Positions 18,369-25,394 of a DNA stretch of 64,000 nt are shown here, piece after piece (the first letter of the stretch is position 1; each line of letters starts with the position of its first letter). The DNA is from a bacterium (GTDB lineage Bacteria; Myxococcota_A; Polyangia; Nannocystales; Nannocystaceae), in assembly GCA_024742475.1 (NCBI GenBank), contig JANSYI010000011.1, forward strand, positions 166,230 to 230,229. Direction: 5' to 3'. The position numbers were made by a program, and so were the translations under genes. The notes under the pieces were generated by a model. The model worked only from the letters and a program-made list of their open reading frames with translations. It was not told where the DNA came from and did not search any database.

Positions 18369-20078
18369 TCACCGTTTCGCCGTGCGTCGGGCCCTGCCTG
18401 TGCTCTTGGCGGTCTTCGCGGCTTTGATCAGGGCCTTGGCGTGGTCGCGGGCCGACTGGGTGACCCGCTTTCCTCCGAGCATCCGCGCGAGCTCCTCGAC
18501 CCGTTGTGTCTCATCGAGACACACCACCCGGGTGGTCGTGCGGCCCTTGGCGCTGCGCTTCTCGACCCTAAAATGTGCGTCCGCGAACGCCGCGATCTGC
18601 GGGAGGTGCGTGACGCAGAGGACCTGATGCTCCGCGGCGGCACGCTCGAGACGTCGGCCGATCGCCTCGGCCACCGCACCGCCCACGCCCGCGTCGACCT
18701 CGTCGAAGACGTAGGTGGCCACGCGATCTCCAGCCGCGAGGACCCCCTTGATCGCCAGCAGCACCCGGGAGAGCTCACCGCCCGAGGCGACCTTGCGAAG
18801 CGGCGCCACCGGCTCGCCGGCGTTGGCCGAGAAGAGCAGCTCGACCGCGTCTGCGCCGGTGGGCGACAGCGACGCCTCCCCCACCTTGACCTCGAGCTGC
18901 GCCGAGCGAATGCTCAGCGCGTCGAGCTCGGCCTCGACGGCGCGTGCCAACCCAGGCGCGGCTCGGCGTCGGCGCTGGCTCAAGGAGCGCGCCGCCTTGG
19001 CTGCGTTGCGTGACAGCTCATCGGTGCGCGACTCCAGAGCCTGCAGGTGATCGTCTGCGTTCTCGATCGCGTCGAGTTCGCTGCGCATCTCCAGCACGCG
19101 TTCGAGCAGCTGCTCGAGTTCTACGCCGTGCTTGCGACGCAGCGACTCGAGCTCGTGCAACCGATCCTCGGCGCGCTCGAGCTCCACGGGGTCGAGCTCG
19201 AGCTCGGCGAGCAGGCGCGCGGCCAACGATGCGGCTTCCTCCGCTGCGACGCTGGCGGCGGTGAGCTGCTCGGCGAGCTCGCCGATCGTCGCCGAGTCGT
19301 CCGCCCCCGCCCTCGCCCTGTCCGCGAGCCCACCCAACGTGGACGCCACCGCGCCATCGGACTCGTAGAGCACGTGCTGCGCTTCGTGGGCGAAACTCAC
19401 CCAGTCGCGAGCACCTCGCAGCACGTTCACCCGCCGCCGAAGCGCGTCGAGTTCGCCAGCCTCGGGCGCGATGCGATCGATCTCCTCGAGCTGGTAGCGC
19501 AGGAAGTCCGCCCGCGCGGCGCCGTCGGCCAAACGCGCGCGAAGGTCGGACAGGTCCGCCTTGGCCTGCGTCCATGCCTCGTACTTCGCGGCGTAGTCGG
19601 CCCGCGCGGCGTCGTTGCCCGCGTAGGCATCGAGCACGTCGAGGTGACGGCCCGTGTGGGTGAGGAAGTGATGCTCGTGCTGGCTGCAGATGTCGATGAG
19701 TTCCTCACCGAGCGCGCCGAGCACGGCTTGGGTGGTGAGGGAGCCCTGCGCGAAGCTGCGTCCCCGGCCGCTGCGCGCGACGACGCGTTGCAGCACCAGC
19801 GCGTCGTCGTCGTCGGGGAGCCCGTGGTGTTCGAGCATCGCCCGAAGCCGGGCGCGAGACTCTGCGCGTGGCTCGAACTGCGCGTCGATGATCGCCGACG
19901 CGTCGCCGTCTCGCACGAACTCGGCGCGCCCGCGTGCGCCTCGGAGCAGCGCCAATGCCCCGACGATGATCGACTTGCCGGCCCCCGTCTCGCCCGTGAG
20001 CACGTTCATGCCCGGTTCGAACGTCAGCGCAACGTCGTCGAGGAGCGCCAGGGAGCGCACGCGCAGGTACGAGAGCAT
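18369..20078 (-). CDS. recN: DNA repair ATPase RecN
   Basis: The product has 569 residues, the usual RecN length. It has an SMC-like plan: N-terminal ATP-binding half with GETGAGKS (Walker A, residues 29-36), a long central coiled coil rich in Glu, Arg and Ala, then a C-terminal half with SGGELSRVLLAIKGV (ABC signature) and YVFDEVDAGVGG (Walker B). ICSQHEHHFL matches the conserved QxEH region of RecN. The protein helps repair double-strand breaks. It lies 49 bases after nadK on the same strand; nadK-recN adjacency is common in bacteria. Confidence 0.94.
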   Translation of the reverse strand: MLSYLRVRSLALLDDVALTFEPGMNVLTGETGAGKSIIVGALALLRGARGRAEFVRDGDASAIIDAQFEPRAESRARLRAMLEHHGLPDDDDALVLQRVVARSGRGRSFAQGSLTTQAVLGALGEELIDICSQHEHHFLTHTGRHLDVLDAYAGNDAARADYAAKYEAWTQAKADLSDLRARLADGAARADFLRYQLEEIDRIAPEAGELDALRRRVNVLRGARDWVSFAHEAQHVLYESDGAVASTLGGLADRARAGADDSATIGELAEQLTAASVAAEEAASLAARLLAELELDPVELERAEDRLHELESLRRKHGVELEQLLERVLEMRSELDAIENADDHLQALESRTDELSRNAAKAARSLSQRRRRAAPGLARAVEAELDALSIRSAQLEVKVGEASLSPTGADAVELLFSANAGEPVAPLRKVASGGELSRVLLAIKGVLAAGDRVATYVFDEVDAGVGGAVAEAIGRRLERAAAEHQVLCVTHLPQIAAFADAHFRVEKRSAKGRTTTRVVCLDETQRVEELARMLGGKRVTQSARDHAKALIKAAKTAKSTGRARRTAKR

Positions 20079-20127
20079 GCGGCCCTCATAGCAGTGGCCC
20101 CGGCGGCGCGCGACCCTTCGAGCCCGG

Positions 20128-21003
20128 CTACAGCGAGCCCGACCAGCCGAGCTTCGCGCGCAACACCTCGAACACGGTGGCGCGAGGCGGGACGAGTCGC
20201 AGCGGCGTCTCGGCGCGCGTCACGGTGACCGCGTCGCCGACCTGCAGCTGCGTGCCCCACTGACCATCGACCGACAGCGTCGCTCCGTTGTCCCCCGCCG
20301 GTCCCATGAAACGGACGCGGACCGGACCGTCGGCGGAGGTCACGACAGGTCGGTGCGTGAGGCTGTGGGGACAGATCGGCGAGATGACGAGCGTCTGGGT
20401 CCCCGCGTCGACGATGGGACCGCCGGCGGCAAGGTTGTAGGCCGTCGAGCCCATCGGTGTAGAGATGATGAGACCATCGGCCCGGTACTCGGCCATCTTC
20501 GAGCCTCGCACCTCGGTGACCAGCTGAAGCATGCGCGGCGACTCTCCGTGCTTGACGTAGCAGTCGTTGCACGCCGTCTGGGACTGCACGACCCGGCCGC
20601 CGCGCTCGACCACCACCTTGACCCGCAGCCTCGGCTCCCAGGAGAGCTCTCCATCGTACGCAGCCTGCAGCGCCGCGGCGAGCTCGGAGGCCGCGTATGC
20701 GGCGAGGAAACCCAAGGTCCCCAGGTTGATTCCCAGCACTGGAATCTCGGCGTCGGCGACCCAACGCGCCGTCCGCAAGAGCGTGCCGTCGCCGCCGAGC
20801 GCCACCGCCAGGTCGCACGCGGGCACCTCGTCGACGGGCTCACACTCCGGCAGGGTCGCCGCGACGTCGCGAGGCACGAACGTCCGCACGCCGTGCCGGC
20901 TCAGCCACTGCGCAGCCTTGGCGGCCGCCTCGACCGCACGTTCGCCGTCGCTGGGACACAGCGCGACGGCACGGACCGGACCGATGGACGCGGGGGAGGA
21001 CAT
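20128..21003 (-). CDS. nadK: NAD kinase
   Basis: The product has 291 residues from the ATG at 21003. The frame is open further upstream only as a shadow of the response-regulator gene. The family motifs are complete: AVALGGDGTLLRTAR (GGDG, ATP and catalytic Asp), GINLGTLGFLA, ACNDCYVKHGE and STPMGSTAYNLAAGGPIV (NAD site). The enzyme phosphorylates NAD to NADP. The start codon shares one base with the upstream stop (TGATG), so translation is probably coupled to the response regulator, an unusual partner for this gene. recN follows downstream. Confidence 0.93.
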   Translation of the reverse strand: MSSPASIGPVRAVALCPSDGERAVEAAAKAAQWLSRHGVRTFVPRDVAATLPECEPVDEVPACDLAVALGGDGTLLRTARWVADAEIPVLGINLGTLGFLAAYAASELAAALQAAYDGELSWEPRLRVKVVVERGGRVVQSQTACNDCYVKHGESPRMLQLVTEVRGSKMAEYRADGLIISTPMGSTAYNLAAGGPIVDAGTQTLVISPICPHSLTHRPVVTSADGPVRVRFMGPAGDNGATLSVDGQWGTQLQVGDAVTVTRAETPLRLVPPRATVFEVLRAKLGWSGSL

Positions 21004-21911
21004 CAAGTCTCCGGAGCGTACAGGTAGCCCTGGTGTTGGTAGAGGCATATCTTGCCGCCACCCTCCTGCCGAGCCTGCTTGAGCGCGGCGTCCACGAGGT
21101 CGACGAGATCTTGCAGCGAGTGCGTATCGCGGTTGGGATAGAAGGATACGCCGACGCTCACCGACATGGGCGTACCGCCCACGATCGTCGCGCGCGCGTC
21201 CTTCCAGATCCGCTCGGCCACCGAGAGCGCGCCTGGGAAGTGGGTGTTGGGCAGCAGCAGCATGTAGCCGTCCTCGCCCGCCTCGAAGATGATGTCGATC
21301 TTGCGAACGCTGGACTCGATCACGCTGCGAAGCGCGACCTGCCCGCTGCTGCCATCCACGGCCACCCGCAAACACGCCAGCGGATCGCTGTAGCGCTCGG
21401 CCCGGTCGAACTCCTCCTCCATGCGTCGACGTTGCGCGTCCGCCAGCGGAGTCGTCGGGCCCGCCTCTGACGGGGACACTGGCGCGTCGGGTTCGGCGCT
21501 CCCCTCGGGGTCCGAGAGGATCTTGCGGGTGCGCAGCAGCGCCTCGACGCGCGCGACCAGCTCGCTCCCGTCGTAGGGCTTGCCAAGGTAGTCGTCGGCC
21601 CCCGACCGGAGCCCCTCGACGCGCGCGTTGACCGAGTTGCGGGTCGAGAGCATGATGACGGGCAGGTAGGTCGACTGCGTCTTCGCCTTGAGGATGCGGC
21701 AGGTCTCGAGCCCGGTCAGCCGCGGCATCACCACGTCGAGCATCACGAGATCTGGTCGTTCACGCGCGAACACCTCGAGCGCGTGCTGCCCGTCGAACGC
21801 CTCGACGACCGCGTAGCCCGCCGCGTTCAGCGTGGTACGCGCAGCTATCCGTTCTGCCTCTGAGTCGTCGGCGACGAGGACCTTGACCGCGTTGCTGGGG
21901 GATGCCTGCAC
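21003..21911 (-). CDS. Response regulator with degenerate GGDEF output domain
   Basis: The product has 302 residues from a GTG at 21911, chosen because the receiver begins right after it (VKVLVADDSEAER); a TTG 18 bases upstream is also possible. The receiver is complete: D15 and D16, phospho-acceptor D59 in LVMLDVVMP, and K111 in DYLGKPYDG. A linker of about 45 residues leads to a GGDEF-like domain. The active-site loop, normally GGDEF, reads AGEDGYM, although LLLPNT and VSVGVSFYP around it are kept. Cyclic-di-GMP synthesis is therefore unlikely; nucleotide or protein binding remains possible. It overlaps nadK by one base. The kinase partner is not in the window. Confidence 0.82.
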   Translation of the reverse strand: MQASPSNAVKVLVADDSEAERIAARTTLNAAGYAVVEAFDGQHALEVFARERPDLVMLDVVMPRLTGLETCRILKAKTQSTYLPVIMLSTRNSVNARVEGLRSGADDYLGKPYDGSELVARVEALLRTRKILSDPEGSAEPDAPVSPSEAGPTTPLADAQRRRMEEEFDRAERYSDPLACLRVAVDGSSGQVALRSVIESSVRKIDIIFEAGEDGYMLLLPNTHFPGALSVAERIWKDARATIVGGTPMSVSVGVSFYPNRDTHSLQDLVDLVDAALKQARQEGGGKICLYQHQGYLYAPET

Positions 21912-22055
21912 CCAACCCCATGATACAAGGTTTTCCGGGAGCGGCGCGGTCGGGCAGCGTCCCGTCTCGGGCAGGCTGCTGCGGCCCCCGCGAGCAGGCC
22001 GACGATCACCCCCCGCTGGCTCACACCTTTCGCCCATCGAGGCGCTCGATCCGGC

Positions 22056-22084
22056 TTGACACACATTGGCGGCTCGCGTAAGCC
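22056..22084 (+). promoter_or_regulatory. Putative promoter of rplM-rpsI
   Basis: A perfect TTGACA lies at 22056-22061, and TAAGCC (22079-22084) sits 17 bases on as a weak -10 box. Transcription would start about 5 bases before the rplM ATG at 22096, so the leader would be very short. The -35 match and position support the call; the -10 is poor. Confidence 0.4.
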
Positions 22085-22095
22085 TCCCGCTCCCG

Positions 22096-22530
22096 ATGGC
22101 GACGGTGTACCCAAAACCCGAAGAGGTCCAGCGCGACTGGTGGCTCGTCGATCTTGCCGGGCTCACGGTAGGCCGTGCGGCTTCGCAGATCGCTAGCGTA
22201 TTGCGCGGCAAACACAAGCCGATCTTCACCCCGCACGTCGATACGGGCGACTTCGTCGTCTGCATCAACGCCGACAAGGTGAAGTTCTCTGGTCGCAAGC
22301 TCGATCAGAAGGAGTACCACCGGTTTACGGGGTATATCGGCAACATGAAGCACGAGACGGCGCGCGAGCTGCTCGACCGCAAGCCCGAGGAAATCATCAA
22401 GATCGCCATCCGGCGCATGATGCCTCGCAACGCGCTCGGCCGTCAGAGCTACAAGAAGCTCAAGGTGTACGCCGGCGGCGAGCACCCCCACAGCGCGCAG
22501 ACGCTCAAGCCCCTCGAGCTCGAAGCCTAG
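22096..22530 (+). CDS. rplM: 50S ribosomal protein L13
   Basis: The product has 144 residues from the ATG at 22096, the usual L13 length; an in-frame ATG at 22066 adds ten residues foreign to the family. Conserved features are DWWLVDLAGLTVGRAAS, the KHKPIFTPHVDTGDFVVCIN strand pair, and MMPRNALGRQSYKKLKVYAG. It is an early-binding 23S rRNA protein. The gene stands apart from the main ribosomal cluster and is followed by rpsI after 26 bases, the classical L13-S9 operon. Confidence 0.96.
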   Translation: MATVYPKPEEVQRDWWLVDLAGLTVGRAASQIASVLRGKHKPIFTPHVDTGDFVVCINADKVKFSGRKLDQKEYHRFTGYIGNMKHETARELLDRKPEEIIKIAIRRMMPRNALGRQSYKKLKVYAGGEHPHSAQTLKPLELEA

Positions 22531-22556
22531 GGCCTCCTCTTTCACGAGACTTCATC

Positions 22557-22952
22557 ATGAACGACACCATGAGGTTCTACGCCACGGGTCGCCGCAAACA
22601 GTCTATCGCTCGCGTGTGGCTGATGAACGGCGAAGGCAAGATCACCATCAACAAGCGTGACGGCGAGTCCTACCTCGCGCGTCCCACGGTCTTCAAGGTC
22701 GTCGAGCAGCCCCTGCAGGCCGCTGGCGCCCGCGAGGAGTTCGACGTCTGGGCCACGGCCAAGGGCGGCGGTCTCTCCGGCCAAGCCGCGGCGATCCGCC
22801 TCGGAATCGCTCGAGCCCTCCTTCGCGTCAGCGAAGAGCACCGAGACTCCCTCAAGGCCGGCGGGTACCTCACCCGCGACGCCCGCAAGAAAGAACGGAA
22901 GAAGTACGGCCGCAAAGGTGCCCGCGCTCGCTTCCAGTTCTCCAAGCGCTAG
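22557..22952 (+). CDS. rpsI: 30S ribosomal protein S9
   Basis: The product has 131 residues. FYATGRRKQSIARVWL, GQAAAIRLGIARALL, and the basic tail ending in ARARFQFSKR (whose last Lys-Arg reaches the P-site tRNA in known ribosomes) identify S9. An internal ATG (MRFYATGRR, 22569) could also serve as start and fits the family equally well. An intrinsic terminator follows 29 bases after the stop, closing the two-gene operon. Confidence 0.96.
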   Translation: MNDTMRFYATGRRKQSIARVWLMNGEGKITINKRDGESYLARPTVFKVVEQPLQAAGAREEFDVWATAKGGGLSGQAAAIRLGIARALLRVSEEHRDSLKAGGYLTRDARKKERKKYGRKGARARFQFSKR

Positions 22953-22981
22953 AGACTCGGCCCCATCCGGCACGAAGTTTC

Positions 22982-23013
22982 GAAAGCCCTGGCTGTCTTC
23001 AGCCGGGGCTTTC
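22982..23013 (+). terminator. Intrinsic terminator after rpsI
   Basis: GAAAGCCC, T and GGCTG (22982-22995) pair with CAGCC, G and GGGCTTTC (23000-23013) across a TCTT loop, giving a 14-pair stem with one T-G wobble. The T-rich 3' arm and TCTCGATT after it serve as a weak T tract. Its place directly after the rplM-rpsI operon supports the call. Confidence 0.7.
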
Positions 23014-23062
23014 TCGATTCCGGGGATGGATCTCCTCGATCTCCCCGCGCGGCTTCGATACA

Positions 23063-25087
23063 GTGGCAGTAGGAATGCTAGCTATCTTGACGCGTTGCGG
23101 TCCAATCGTGGCCATCCTGGCCCTCTGTGGGTCCCTCGCCGGGTGCGGAAGGACCGACGTCGACCTCGCACGCTTCAGCGCTTCGGCCAGCGATGGTCGC
23201 CCGAGCGACGACGACGACGGCGGCACGGACACGGTGACCACCGGCTTCACGACGGGGGCCACCGACACGTTCGTGCCGACCACGTCGAGCAGCCCGACGA
23301 GCCCGACCTCCGTCACCGTCACCGTCACCGAGACGGAGACGATCACCGACTCGGACGACACCGACGACGTCGAGTGCGAGATCGCGGCGCAGTGCCCGGT
23401 GGACGATCCCTGCCAAGCCCCATCGTGCGTCGGAGGGATCTGCATCTACGCGCTCCTCGACGCCGACGATGACGGCTTCCCGCCCTTCGAGTGCGGCGGC
23501 GAGGACTGCAACGACCTCAACCCCAACACCAATCCCGGGACCCCCGAGGACTGCTTCGACGGTGATGACAACGACTGCAACGGGGTTGCCGACTGCTTCG
23601 ACCCGGTCTGCGACGGCGTGCCCGACTGCGGATGCGAGCCGAGTCCGGGCGGGGAGGTCTGCACCAACGGTGCAGACGATGACTGCGACACCACCGTCGA
23701 CTGCCTCGACACCGACTGCATCGGCACGCCCGCGTGTGGGTGTGCGATGTCCGAGGCAGGCCTCTGCGACAACGGCTTCGACGACGACTGCGACGACCTG
23801 ATCGACTGCGACGACCCCGAGTGCGCCGGCACGCAGACCTGCGTCTGCCAGGGCACCGCGGAGGACTGCAGCAACGGCGAAGACGACGACTGCGACCTCC
23901 TCGTCGACTGCGGTGACCCCGACTGCGAGGGCGTCTTTCCGTGCACGTGCGCCGGCGCACCGACGCCCGAGTTCTGCGGCGACGGCATCGACAACGACTG
24001 CAACGACCTGGTCGACTGCGCCGACCCCGTGTGCTTCGTCGCCCCCGAGTGCGACGAGTGCGTGCCCGAGATCTGCGACGACGGCGAGGACAACGACTGC
24101 AACAACCAGATCGACTGTGCCGATCCCGCGTGCGCCTTTGCGCCGGGATGCGAAGCGCAGCCGGAGATCTGCAACAACGGCCTCGACGACGACAACGACA
24201 CCTTGGTCGACTGCGACGATCCGCAGTGCGCGGGCGTGCCGCTGTGCCAGGAGACGCAGAACACCTGCGACACGGCCGAGTTCATCCCGGGCACGGGCAC
24301 GTACACCGGGGAGACGTTCGGCAACACCAACAACCACGAGGGAAGCTGCGGCGGCGGTGCCGGAGAGGCGATCTTCTTCTTCGTCCTCGACGAGCCCTCT
24401 CGCGTCATCCTCGACTCGATCGGCAGCGACTTCGACACGGTGCTCTACGTACGCCGGGGCGCGTGCGCCTCGGGGGCGCAGGTGGGCTGCGACGACGACT
24501 CCGGCGGTAGCTTCTTCTCCGCCCGCCTCGACTTCACGCTGCTCTACCCGGGCACGTACTACGTGTTCCTGGACGGCTACACGATCGACCCCTTCGGCGG
24601 GCCCAACGAGGGCAACTACGTCCTCAACGTCGAGATCATCCCCGACCCGCCCGAGATCTGCGACGACGGCATCGACAACGACGGAGACGTGTACTCCGAT
24701 TGCGGTGATCCGGACTGCGCCAACGTTCCGCCCTGCGCGGGTTGCAACGGCGGCGCCAACCCGACCGCGGAGTTCGGCGTCGAGGCGTGCACCGACGGGC
24801 TCGACAACGACTGCGATGGGCAGGCCGACTGCGCCGACGACGACTGCTCGGCGAGCGACTTCTACGTGACCGAGTGCTGCAACGGCACCGACGAGAACGG
24901 CAACGGCATCCCCGACGACTTCAACTGCCGGTGCAACAACGACAGCGAGTGCTCCGACGGTCAGATCTGCTACGACGACACCGCAAACGCCTGCGGGATC
25001 CCGTGCACGTCCTTCTTCGGCGACGTGTGCCCCTTCGTCGCGCCAGGGTCGACCTGCAACGCAGCGACGGACCAGTGTAGCTTCTAA
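23063..25087 (+). CDS. Secreted lipoprotein with tandem MopE-like Asp/Cys repeats and a PPC domain
   Basis: The product has 674 residues from a GTG at 23063; an ATG at 23075 is equally possible. The lipobox is SLAGC (Cys 28). A Thr/Val-rich stretch precedes at least nine imperfect repeats of about 30 residues with the core (I/F)C-x-(D/N)-G-x-D-(N/D)-DC-(D/N)-x-L-x-DC-x-DP-x-C. These are the acidic, disulfide-rich repeats of MopE-like proteins, thought to bind calcium. A beta domain at about 400-530 (FFFVLDEPSRVILDS, DTVLYVRRGAC, GTYYVFLDGY) is a bacterial pre-peptidase C-terminal (PPC) fold and interrupts the array; two more repeats follow. No enzyme domain is seen. Surface attachment or calcium binding is inferred. 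A repeat-rich intergenic region follows. Confidence 0.82.
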   Translation: MAVGMLAILTRCGPIVAILALCGSLAGCGRTDVDLARFSASASDGRPSDDDDGGTDTVTTGFTTGATDTFVPTTSSSPTSPTSVTVTVTETETITDSDDTDDVECEIAAQCPVDDPCQAPSCVGGICIYALLDADDDGFPPFECGGEDCNDLNPNTNPGTPEDCFDGDDNDCNGVADCFDPVCDGVPDCGCEPSPGGEVCTNGADDDCDTTVDCLDTDCIGTPACGCAMSEAGLCDNGFDDDCDDLIDCDDPECAGTQTCVCQGTAEDCSNGEDDDCDLLVDCGDPDCEGVFPCTCAGAPTPEFCGDGIDNDCNDLVDCADPVCFVAPECDECVPEICDDGEDNDCNNQIDCADPACAFAPGCEAQPEICNNGLDDDNDTLVDCDDPQCAGVPLCQETQNTCDTAEFIPGTGTYTGETFGNTNNHEGSCGGGAGEAIFFFVLDEPSRVILDSIGSDFDTVLYVRRGACASGAQVGCDDDSGGSFFSARLDFTLLYPGTYYVFLDGYTIDPFGGPNEGNYVLNVEIIPDPPEICDDGIDNDGDVYSDCGDPDCANVPPCAGCNGGANPTAEFGVEACTDGLDNDCDGQADCADDDCSASDFYVTECCNGTDENGNGIPDDFNCRCNNDSECSDGQICYDDTANACGIPCTSFFGDVCPFVAPGSTCNAATDQCSF

Positions 25088-25088
25088 G

Positions 25089-25160
25089 GGGAACCTCTCG
25101 GTTCCCGACGCTGCGGGGGCGGAGCCCCCTTCGCGCCTCCCTCCAAGTTCGGGCGCGGGG
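25089..25160 (+). repeat. Extragenic two-hairpin element, copy 1 (3' of the MopE-like gene)
   Basis: The element starts one base after the stop codon. Hairpin 1 is GGGAACC-TCTC-GGTTCCC (25089-25106). After 8 bases hairpin 2 is GGGGGC-GGA-GCCCCC (25115-25129). A GCCTCCCT block and a CGCGGG block follow. The same order of parts occurs on the minus strand directly after the adk stop (51730-51769), with the core AACC-TCTC-GGTT identical. It may work as a transcript-end structure or be a dispersed repeat. There is no T tract. Confidence 0.55.
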
Positions 25161-25378
25161 CGCCCTCGCTCGCTCGCCTTTGGCTCGCTCCTTCCCCTCA
25201 CACTTCAGTGGTTGGGTGGGGCCGCCTCGCTCGCCTTTGGCTCGCTCCTTCGCCTCCCCACTTCACTGGTTGGGTGGGGCGCCCTCGCTCCTTCCCCTCC
25301 CCACTTCACCGGTTGGGTGGGGCGCCCTCTCGCTCGCCTTTGGCTCGCTCCTTCGCCTCCCCCTTCGGGGGCGGTTGG
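25161..25378. repeat. Four imperfect tandem repeats in the gap before the GT-C-like gene
   Basis: Four units begin at 25161, 25222, 25280 and 25323. The plan of each is CGCCCTCGCTCG, CCTTTGGCTCGCTCCTTC, CCCCACTTCACYGG, TTGGGTGGGG. Lengths are about 61, 58, 43 and 56 bases; the third unit lacks the CTTTGGCTCG part, and the last drops the TTGGGTGGGG end. Within units GCTCGC recurs as a direct repeat. Together with the element at 25089 this fills the 307-base gap. No open reading frame of convincing composition lies here. Confidence 0.75.
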
Positions 25379-25394
25379 CTGATAGAACGGGGGC

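Noticed and set aside
23078..25201. A minus-strand frame of about 700 codons opposite the MopE-like gene
   Set aside because: The plus strand has a signal peptide, regular repeats and a PPC domain. The minus product is a Val/Ala/Asp-rich shadow.
25161..25378. Possible CRISPR array
   Set aside because: The repeats are adjacent, imperfect and without unique spacers of even length; no cas gene is near.
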